This document shows positions 29,937 through 37,210 of a stretch of 37,210 nt of DNA, piece after piece (position 1 is the stretch's first letter; each line of letters begins with the position of its first letter). The stretch comes from Planctomycetota bacterium (lineage in GTDB: Bacteria > Planctomycetota > Planctomycetia > Pirellulales > UBA1268). A model generated the notes under the pieces. The model had not been told where the DNA came from, searched no databases, and saw nothing but the letters and a program-made list of their open reading frames with translations. The translations under genes and the position numbers were made by a program. The stretch is taken from NCBI GenBank assembly GCA_003670915.1, contig QWQH01000130.1, forward strand, positions 1 through 37,210, written 5' to 3'.

Positions 29937-31505
29937 CTAGACGGCGCACGCAGTCGGCCGCGGGGCGTCAGACTTTTCAACGAGCTTATCTTCATCGACA
30001 CAGTCTGCAGCGATCCATCCCGACATCAGCACCATCGGCATACCCGGCCCTGGATGCGAGGAACCACCCGCCATATAGAGGCCCTCGATATCGGGGGAAC
30101 GGTTCGCAGGCTTAAACGCGCCTAGGAATCTGCCGTGACTGGCTAAGCCATAGATGGCGCCGTCGAGCACGTGGTAGCGGTCGTGGATGTCCTGTGGAGT
30201 CAGCGACTTTTCAAACACGATGTGCCGTTCAAGATTTTTGAGACCGGCTGTTTGTTCTAGTTTTTCAATGATCCTCCGGCGGTAGGCGGGGAACATTTTT
30301 GACCAATCGTGGTGGGGACGCAGGTAGGGTGTGTGCACCAAAACATAGAGTGACTCGCCGCCGGCAGGTGCAACGTCCGGTTCGGTAACCGCCGGGGCAC
30401 AGACGTAACAGGTGGGGTCGGGGGCCGGCTCACCGCGATGGTAGATTGCCTCAAACTCTTCGTGCGGGTCCGCCGAAAAAACAAAGTTGTGGTGGATGAG
30501 TTGCTCGAAGCGGGTGTCGAGGCCGAGATAAAGGACCACGCCCGAGCAGGCTGGTTCGTATGTTCGGCGATTGAGAAAACGCTCCTGCGGCAGCCCCTCA
30601 ACGAGTTCGCGATGGGTGCGAACACTATCGGAATTACTGATGACAGCGGCGGCGTGGATGGTTTCTCCCTGCTCTGTTTCTACGCCGCGTACCGCCCCGT
30701 TTTCTACGATGATCCGTCGCACTCCTGTGCCTGTGCGGATGTCCACGCCAAGGTCTCCAGCGAGGTTCGCGAGGGCCCGCGGCACTGCGCCGGTGCCGCC
30801 ACGCGGATACCACACGCCATCGTGTGCCTGCATGTGGGCGATGCCGCAGAGCACAGCTGGCGAAGCATCTGGGGCGCTGCCGACATATTGCGTGAAATGA
30901 TCGAGCATCTGCGCGGCGCGAGCATCCTTCACAAAAGATCGCACGGTGCCCGCAACACTGTGGCCAGGCCGCATGCCGATCACTTCCTTGATCAGCGAGA
31001 GCGAGAGGCCGCGGCGAGGGTTGAACATGTCCTTCATGCCACCCACAGAACGCCAAAAGAAAAAGTCGTTCGAGAGTTTGTGCAAACGCTCTGCAAGCGA
31101 CATAAATCTGGCGTAGCCATCGCCAGAACCTGTGCCGGGAGCGTATGTGTCGAGCGCGGCGCGCATCTGTTCGACGTCAGAAATCAGGTCGAGAGTCGAA
31201 CCATCGCAAAAGAAACTCCGCCACTGAGGATCGAGCGGCACGAGGTCCAGAACGCTTTCGAGTTCTCGACCGGCCTCTGCAAAAATCCGCTTGAGCACTC
31301 TTGGGATGGTGAGAATCGTCGGTCCCATGTCAAATCGAAAACCCTGCTCTTCCAAGACGGCTGCCTTCCCGCCGACCCACGCATTTTTCTCGCAGAGCGT
31401 TACGGCATATCCACGGGCCGCAAGCGTGCAGGCCGAAGCCAAGCCACCGAGGCCGCCGCCGATGACGGCCACACGGTTGCGTTCACGGGGGGGTATCCGG
31501 GGCAT
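29937..31505 (-). CDS. CrtI/CrtN/CrtP-family carotenoid desaturase/oxidase
   Basis: VAVIGGGLGGLASACTLAARGYAVTLCEKNAWVGGKAA (FAD), GFRFDMGPTILTIP, C-terminal DIEGLYMAGGSSHPGPGMPMVLMSGWIAADC. Confidence 0.9.
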   Translation of the reverse strand: MPRIPPRERNRVAVIGGGLGGLASACTLAARGYAVTLCEKNAWVGGKAAVLEEQGFRFDMGPTILTIPRVLKRIFAEAGRELESVLDLVPLDPQWRSFFCDGSTLDLISDVEQMRAALDTYAPGTGSGDGYARFMSLAERLHKLSNDFFFWRSVGGMKDMFNPRRGLSLSLIKEVIGMRPGHSVAGTVRSFVKDARAAQMLDHFTQYVGSAPDASPAVLCGIAHMQAHDGVWYPRGGTGAVPRALANLAGDLGVDIRTGTGVRRIIVENGAVRGVETEQGETIHAAAVISNSDSVRTHRELVEGLPQERFLNRRTYEPACSGVVLYLGLDTRFEQLIHHNFVFSADPHEEFEAIYHRGEPAPDPTCYVCAPAVTEPDVAPAGGESLYVLVHTPYLRPHHDWSKMFPAYRRRIIEKLEQTAGLKNLERHIVFEKSLTPQDIHDRYHVLDGAIYGLASHGRFLGAFKPANRSPDIEGLYMAGGSSHPGPGMPMVLMSGWIAADCVDEDKLVEKSDAPRPTACAV

Positions 31506-31522
31506 GGCTTACTCGTATGGGC

Positions 31523-33175
31523 TCAGGTGAGTGTTGGAGTGGTGCTCGGGTGCCCGAGCGATAAGCCATGCGAGCCATGAGCGTCATGCGAGTCATGCGA
31601 GTCATGTCTGACCGCAGACGAGACGGATGCCGCAGACTCCTCGGCATAGATCGCAGCCGATTTTTTTCGGCTGGGAGCGTTGCTGGTGGCGACCACACCC
31701 AGATCCTGAAGCAGGAGTTGTGACGTAATTCGGGCCGACGAGTAGATCACAGGCAAACCGCTGCCGGGGTGGGTGCCGCCCCCAACCAAGTACATGCCTT
31801 CCAAATCTTCGAAGCGGTTGTGTGGCCGCATGTGCAGCATCTGCCCAAGATCGTGAGAGAGATTAAAGGTTGCGCCTCGGTAGATCTCGTAGTCGTCCTG
31901 CCAATGATCCGGAGTGATCATCCGTTCGTAGCGGATTCGCTTGCGCACGTCGGACACACCAATTTTATCGAGTTGATCCAGTGCGATTTCACGGAATCGC
32001 GGGGCTTCGCGGCGCCAGTCGACATTTGGATGGCGGTGCGTGACGGGTACAAGCAGATAGAGTGTACTGGCTCCTGCCGGTGCGAGCATTGGGTCGGTCA
32101 CGCAGGCATTTTGAACGTAGAAGGAAGGGTCGCGGCCGAGCACATGCCGGGTTTCAATGTCGGCCAGATTCTCGCGGTAGTTTTCAGAAAGATAGATGGA
32201 GTGGTGGGGAATGGAATCGTACCGGCCATCGATGCCGAGATAGAGCATGAATGTCGAGCAGGAAAATCGTTTCGCAGCGATCTTTCGATCGCTCCATCGC
32301 CGCCGCAACCGATCTGGCACCAGTCGCGTCATGCTGCGGGCGAAGTCAGCGTTGATGACCGTAGCATCGGATTCGTATTCGTCTTGCGACGTGCGTACCG
32401 CTCGGATGCGTCGGCCTTCAAATCGCATCGACTCAACGTGCTCCTGATAGTGGATCTCCACACCCATCTCTTGGGCGATTCTGGCCATGGCAGTCGAGAC
32501 CGCGCCACAGCCTCCAATTGGGTGGTATACGCCATGCTCGTATTCCAAGAACGACAAGATTGAAAACAGGCTCGGGCAGCGAAAGGGCGACATGCCCAAA
32601 TATTTCGACTGAAATGTAAAGGCGAGGCGGATCCGTTCGTCGGAGAAGAATGTGCCGAGTTCCGAGTCGAGACTTTTCCAAGGCTTGAGCAGTGGCAATA
32701 GTTTGAGGAGATCGGGGTTTGCCAAATCCCGCCAACTCTCAAAGGGCTTTTCAAGAAACGGGGCAAATCTGGCAAACTTCTCGCGAGTGGCCTCCATAAA
32801 CCGAGTGAAGGATCCACGGTCGGCTGGGGAGAGCCGGGAGACCTCGGCCTCCATGCGATCGATATCGGGGGTTGCCAACAGTTCGCCGCCGGCGCCGAAT
32901 ACCAGTCGGTACTGCGGGTCCAGTCGCACCATCTCCACTTCGTGCCGTAGGTCGTAGCCGCAGGTCGAAAAAATTTCTTCCAGCACTCGCGGGTAGAGAA
33001 AAAATGTGGGGCCCAGATCGAACCGAAAACCTTCGGGCGTGGAAATTGTGCTGGTGCGTCCTCCTGGCACGCCGAGCCGTTCGATCACGCGGACTCGGAT
33101 CCCGGCATTCGCCAGAAGCATGGCACAGGCCAGCCCGCCTGGGCCAGCACCGATGATAGTGACCGTATGAGTCAT
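31523..33175 (-). CDS. CrtI/CrtN-family carotenoid desaturase with Asp/His/Ser-rich C-terminal tail
   Basis: VTIIGAGPGGLACAMLLANAGIRVRVIERLGVPGGRTSTI, GFRFDLGPTFFLYPRVLEEIF, C-terminal DLEGMYLVGGGTHPGSGLPVIYSSARITSQLLL. Confidence 0.9.
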   Translation of the reverse strand: MTHTVTIIGAGPGGLACAMLLANAGIRVRVIERLGVPGGRTSTISTPEGFRFDLGPTFFLYPRVLEEIFSTCGYDLRHEVEMVRLDPQYRLVFGAGGELLATPDIDRMEAEVSRLSPADRGSFTRFMEATREKFARFAPFLEKPFESWRDLANPDLLKLLPLLKPWKSLDSELGTFFSDERIRLAFTFQSKYLGMSPFRCPSLFSILSFLEYEHGVYHPIGGCGAVSTAMARIAQEMGVEIHYQEHVESMRFEGRRIRAVRTSQDEYESDATVINADFARSMTRLVPDRLRRRWSDRKIAAKRFSCSTFMLYLGIDGRYDSIPHHSIYLSENYRENLADIETRHVLGRDPSFYVQNACVTDPMLAPAGASTLYLLVPVTHRHPNVDWRREAPRFREIALDQLDKIGVSDVRKRIRYERMITPDHWQDDYEIYRGATFNLSHDLGQMLHMRPHNRFEDLEGMYLVGGGTHPGSGLPVIYSSARITSQLLLQDLGVVATSNAPSRKKSAAIYAEESAASVSSAVRHDSHDSHDAHGSHGLSLGHPSTTPTLT

Positions 33176-33349
33176 CCGAACACTTCTGCCGACGGTGAAA
33201 AACAAAATGAGCTACCGACAAAACCGATACGATCCCATATTGAGACTGCGTAGTATAGAGGCCAGCGCCGGACGGACAAGAAACAAAGTCAGGCGTGCCA
33301 ACACAAGCGTAGAGCTTGGTTTCAAATGGAGTTCAGTTTCGATTACCGT

Positions 33350-33940
33350 TCAATACCCGGGGTAGTAGTACGCCGAACGCACGGGACGGTAGGCCCCGAA
33401 CAGGCCTCGTCGGTAGATCTGCGTTGGGGCGTAATAGGCTGTCACCGGGGCGGAAGAATAAACCGGCGTTGCATAGCTGGGCGCATAATAAGCAGGAGCC
33501 GGTGCGTAGTAGGCTGTAGTCGGAGCATAGTAGGCAGTGACCGGCGCATAGTAGGCCGTCATCGCAGTGGGCTGCGGAGGTGCGTAATAGGTTGTCACAG
33601 CGTTCGAACTCGATGGCACCATCGCTGCAATCGGCATGGGGGCGACTGGCATCGGCATGGCTTCCATCATGGGCGGCGAGAACGCCGTCACGGCTGCGTA
33701 ATTCCCAGCGGGCGTGTAGTTGGCGACGTACGGGCCAGCGGCTGGAGCAAACATTGGCACCACTGGCCGGTAGACAACCGTTTGGGCATCTGCCACAGAC
33801 ATGCACCCGAATGCAGAAGCGATCCAAGCAACAACAGTGATGCACGAGGTGGCGCAAGAGAGGTTCGCGCCAGCGAGCTGCGCCTTTTGGAAACGGTTCA
33901 ACTCATAGCCACAGAAGTGAAATGAGTGCGAAGTGTTCAT
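33350..33940 (-). CDS. Exported low-complexity protein with tandem (T/A)(A)YYAP repeats
   Basis: N-terminal hydrophobic leader CATSCITVVAWIASAFGCMSVADA; six YYAP units; start at MNTSHSFHFCG (ORF opens at 34183). Confidence 0.65.
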   Translation of the reverse strand: MNTSHSFHFCGYELNRFQKAQLAGANLSCATSCITVVAWIASAFGCMSVADAQTVVYRPVVPMFAPAAGPYVANYTPAGNYAAVTAFSPPMMEAMPMPVAPMPIAAMVPSSSNAVTTYYAPPQPTAMTAYYAPVTAYYAPTTAYYAPAPAYYAPSYATPVYSSAPVTAYYAPTQIYRRGLFGAYRPVRSAYYYPGY

Positions 33941-34133
33941 GGGATTCCCGTGTGTTGAGGACTGTGTTGAGAACGGCCTTGCATCGAGCAGACCGATCCA
34001 TGGAGAATACGTCCAACCGGCCCGTCCTGCAAACCGCCCGCAAAGTTCAACATTGCAGCGGTGAAGATGGGTAAAGCGTATCGGGCTGGGAGCCCTTTTC
34101 TCGGGTTGATTGCGTATTTTTTGAAGCAGACAG

Positions 34134-37100
34134 TTGGAAACCATGTCCATGCAGCAGACCCCCTCAGGCCACAAACAAGACACTCAAAACACTGAACAAC
34201 AAGAGCAGAGACGCGATGCAAGGGCGGGCTCGGGATTCAATGCCCTTGTGGCACTCCGGGTGCTCACGGTTGTCAACGACAACGTTTTGCGATGGCTGGC
34301 GATCGGTCTCGGAAAGCAGGCAGTAACTGGCGGGCAGGTGGCGGTGGTGCTGACGGTTGGCACCGCAGGGTTTGTCCTGCCGTTTGTACTCCTGGCATGG
34401 CTGGCTGGCTATTTAGCCGACCGCTACCCTAAGCGATCGGTGATCATGTGGTGCAAATTCGCAGAGATCCTGATTGCGGCTGCGGCTGCCGCTGCCGTGG
34501 CATGGGGCGTGCGGTCGGGCGACTCGTTCATTGGCCTCCCCGCTGGACTCTGGCTGCTCTTGGGCACTGTGGTGGTGATCGGTTGTCAGGCTGCGCTGTT
34601 GGCACCGAGCGTCATTGGCACGATCCCGGAAATAGTGCCAGCCAACAAACTGTCGCACGCCAACGGAATTTTTGCGATGGCAACGCTTGCCGCGACGCTG
34701 GTGGGCATGGCCGGCGGCAACTGGCTAGCCGATTCCACGCCCGTGCCAGGCAGCGATAGCGTGGTGCGCTCGGCTGCCATGGTGGCTCACGCCGTGCCTG
34801 CCGCCGTTGCATTGATCGGGCTGGCTGTCGCTGGTTGGATCGCCGCATGGATGCTCGTGCCGCGAGTGGCTGCCGCCCCGACCATGCGGCCTCCATGGAA
34901 TGCCATGGCTCGCACGGGAGCGGATCTGGCGGATCTTTTTCGCAGAAGGGAATTATCGGCAACCGCCGCTGGAATCGTTTTTTTCTGGGCTTTGGGCGCA
35001 GTGGCACAGCTCAACGTGGATCAGTTTGCGAGCGAAGGAGGCGCCACCTCGCAGAGCCAGATTGTGCCGCTCTTGCTTTCCTTGGTCCTCGGCATCGGCC
35101 TTGGCAGTGTCTGCGCCGGTAGGCTTTCGCCGCGAGGAGTGAACCGAGGGTTGGTGCCGATTGGTGCGATCGTGATGGCAGTGGCGTCAGTGTGCCTGGC
35201 GTACTCGCCGCAGCCGATCTTTTTACCGGACGGGTCCTATGGATTGGCTTGGTGGTTCGCGGCAGTTGCGTTGAGTCTCTTGGGCTTTGGCGCGGGCGTG
35301 TTTGATGTGCCGCTGGAGGCCTATTTTCAGGAGCAGAGCCCCGCGGCCCGACGCGGTTCGCTGCTGGCAGTCACAAACCTACTCACGTTTGCAGGCATCT
35401 TCGTCGCATCGCTGCTCTATGGCCTGCTCCGCAGCCCACTTGCCGCGGCAGTTCCTGGCGTGGAGGCCGCACCGCTCCTTTCAGCCCGCAGCATTTTTGG
35501 AATTTTTGGTGGGATGGCTTTTGCAGCCGCGGCCGTTGCCGTGTACGCGGCCCCCCGTGCATCGCTGCGTATGCTCGTGGCATCGCTGGTCGGCTTGCTC
35601 TACCGTTTTCGCGTGAAGCACGCTGATCTTATGCCCGCCACAGGGCCCGTTGTGGTGGTAGCCAATCATCTCTCTTGGTTGGACGGCTTCATTGTTGTGC
35701 TGGCTGGCCTGAGGCCGATTCGGCTGGTCGTCTACGCGCCGAACATTCAGGGCAAATTCATGCGGATGTTGGCTGACCAATGGAGGTTTATTCTCTTTGA
35801 TCCCCGTCCAAAATCGATCGGCACAGCGATGAAGACGATTCAGTCGGGGCTGGCCAACGGCGATGCTGTGGGGATTTTTTCCGAGGGAGGCATTTCTCGC
35901 ACCGGCCAGATTCTGGGTTTCAAACGCGGGCTGGAGTGGATTCTCCAGCGAGTCGAGTCGCCCATTGTACCGTTGCACATCGACGGCATGTGGGGGAGCC
36001 TGCTCTCGTTTTCGGAGGGGCGTTACTTTACAAAATGGCCTCGGGGATTACGTCGGCCGCTGACCCTCACGTTTGGTTCTCCTTTGCCCATAGGCACATC
36101 CGGTCACGCAGCCCGGCTGGCCATACAAGAACTCACGGCGGTGGCCGTACGCGAGCGTTTGCGTCAATCGCGTTCTGCTGACCGAGAACTCATGGCGTGG
36201 CTGCGTCGGTTTCGTAACGATGTCGTCGCGATCTGTGCCGATGGATCACGCCACACCGGAGCCGATGTGCTCAAGGGACTGGAGCGGGCCAACGCGAAGG
36301 CTCTTTTTCAAAACGGCAGCCACGCAGCGGCTCCCGGCGGTCTGTTGGCGGCCTGTTCGGCCCTGCTCGCGGGAGAGCCTTTGGACCTTGCAACCGGGCT
36401 GCGAGCGAGCACGCCAGAACTCTCGCGGCGGCACCGCACTCGGCAGCTGATTGCCATCGATAGCGCACGCTCTCAAGGCCTTGACTGGGCCGCACTGGCG
36501 GCTGGTGCGGAGGCTTTTGATGGGGCCTGTTTGGTGCGGCGGGACGACCGGTTGCTTACGTCGCTTGAGCCGGGCGACCCGCTCTTCGTCCAGTTGGGGC
36601 TCTACGGAGGGGCCTTGCTTGGGATCCGCGCCGTTGTGGCCGACCGCGCACGTTCCACGCAGTTGCTTGCCGAAGTGATCGCCAACGAGGGCATTACCAT
36701 CTGGGTGGCACGAGCCGAGCAGGTGCGGGCCATGGCGTTCGAGCGGGTGCGGCCAGCGCAGACACTCCAAGCCGTGGTGATGCCGTTGGATGATTGTGCG
36801 CAGCTCAGTGGCACACAACAGGTAGCAAACGAGTTTCGCGAGGCCTTTGGCATTGAGCCCGTCGTGGCTTTTGCACCACGTGGCACAGGCGGGCTTGTGG
36901 CGATGAACACCCCACCTGCCCGTGCCGTTGCCGATCACGAGATCGTATTCAAACGCGACACAGTCGGGCGGGTGATCAATGGAGTCGTTGTCTGGCCTCA
37001 GGCATCAATGCGGGAGAAGCTCGGCCGGCCATCGCTTGCTTCGCGTGGGATTTTGGCGGAGGAGTCGGGCACGCTCGCGATCGGTGCAACCCTTGCCTTG

Positions 37101-37202
37101 CCCTTCGAGCAGTCGCAGGATGATTCTCCGGCCGCATGCCTTCTTGACACCGCTTTTGATGTCGATAAGGATGGTTTTCTCGTGCCAGCTTTGGAGCGTT
37201 GA
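34134..37202 (+). CDS. MFS (LplT-like) + PlsC-type acyltransferase + degenerate AMP-ligase-like fusion protein (Aas-like architecture)
   Basis: N-terminal MFS with VALRVLTVVNDNVLRW; PlsC motifs VVANHLSWLDGF and IFSEGGISRTG; C-terminal region with ANL-like segments (DRLLTSLEPGDPLFVQLGLYGGALLGIRAVV, TVGRVINGVVV, DVDKDGFL) but no canonical motifs. Confidence 0.87.
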   Translation: METMSMQQTPSGHKQDTQNTEQQEQRRDARAGSGFNALVALRVLTVVNDNVLRWLAIGLGKQAVTGGQVAVVLTVGTAGFVLPFVLLAWLAGYLADRYPKRSVIMWCKFAEILIAAAAAAAVAWGVRSGDSFIGLPAGLWLLLGTVVVIGCQAALLAPSVIGTIPEIVPANKLSHANGIFAMATLAATLVGMAGGNWLADSTPVPGSDSVVRSAAMVAHAVPAAVALIGLAVAGWIAAWMLVPRVAAAPTMRPPWNAMARTGADLADLFRRRELSATAAGIVFFWALGAVAQLNVDQFASEGGATSQSQIVPLLLSLVLGIGLGSVCAGRLSPRGVNRGLVPIGAIVMAVASVCLAYSPQPIFLPDGSYGLAWWFAAVALSLLGFGAGVFDVPLEAYFQEQSPAARRGSLLAVTNLLTFAGIFVASLLYGLLRSPLAAAVPGVEAAPLLSARSIFGIFGGMAFAAAAVAVYAAPRASLRMLVASLVGLLYRFRVKHADLMPATGPVVVVANHLSWLDGFIVVLAGLRPIRLVVYAPNIQGKFMRMLADQWRFILFDPRPKSIGTAMKTIQSGLANGDAVGIFSEGGISRTGQILGFKRGLEWILQRVESPIVPLHIDGMWGSLLSFSEGRYFTKWPRGLRRPLTLTFGSPLPIGTSGHAARLAIQELTAVAVRERLRQSRSADRELMAWLRRFRNDVVAICADGSRHTGADVLKGLERANAKALFQNGSHAAAPGGLLAACSALLAGEPLDLATGLRASTPELSRRHRTRQLIAIDSARSQGLDWAALAAGAEAFDGACLVRRDDRLLTSLEPGDPLFVQLGLYGGALLGIRAVVADRARSTQLLAEVIANEGITIWVARAEQVRAMAFERVRPAQTLQAVVMPLDDCAQLSGTQQVANEFREAFGIEPVVAFAPRGTGGLVAMNTPPARAVADHEIVFKRDTVGRVINGVVVWPQASMREKLGRPSLASRGILAEESGTLAIGATLALPFEQSQDDSPAACLLDTAFDVDKDGFLVPALER

Positions 37203-37210
37203 GAAGCCCG

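Noticed and set aside
30438-31580. 380-aa plus-strand ORF
   Set aside because: Antisense to the CrtI-family gene 29937-31505, which carries clear FAD and C-terminal motifs; no recognisable motif in the ORF itself.
31769-32563. 264-aa plus-strand ORF
   Set aside because: Antisense to the CrtN-like gene; shadow ORF.
36246-36938. 230-aa minus-strand ORF
   Set aside because: Antisense to the MFS-PlsC-ANL fusion; shadow ORF.
1-37210. CRISPR arrays, tRNA/rRNA genes, transposases, integrases
   Set aside because: None seen by eye: no regularly spaced direct repeats, no tRNA T-arm/anticodon patterns and no transposase or recombinase motifs in any ORF. A tRNAscan/CRISPR finder run would be decisive.

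Overview
This 37.2 kb, GC-rich, densely coding window looks like a bacterial chromosome segment, probably from a planctomycete (Pirellulales-like). The taxon is inferred from protein style and gene content and was not tested. Confidently recognised housekeeping genes are pdxA, clpX, holA, purB, a Fur-family regulator, mnmG, a TerC/Alx-family membrane protein, a TlpA-like thioredoxin and a class I/II aminotransferase. A short flagellar block (flhA, fliA, flgM, minus strand) lies at 18.5-22.3 kb. A four-gene minus-strand cluster at 27.8-33.2 kb encodes two CrtI/CrtN/CrtP-type desaturases, a PlsC-like acyltransferase and a GT2 glycosyltransferase. It resembles a staphyloxanthin-like (acylated, glycosylated) carotenoid pathway. 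The most interesting items are: (i) a 1022-aa MFS + PlsC + AMP-ligase-like fusion at 34.1-37.2 kb whose ligase portion appears to have lost its signature motifs and C-terminal subdomain; (ii) a translationally coupled three-gene cluster of exported proteins at 4.6-8.1 kb, containing two diverged paralogs with a shared 'GHEG.EL.P' module and a Cys-rich DUF11-type lipoprotein; (iii) the carotenoid cluster itself; (iv) several strong intergenic hairpins and protein-level microrepeats. No tRNA, rRNA, CRISPR array or transposon was recognised.
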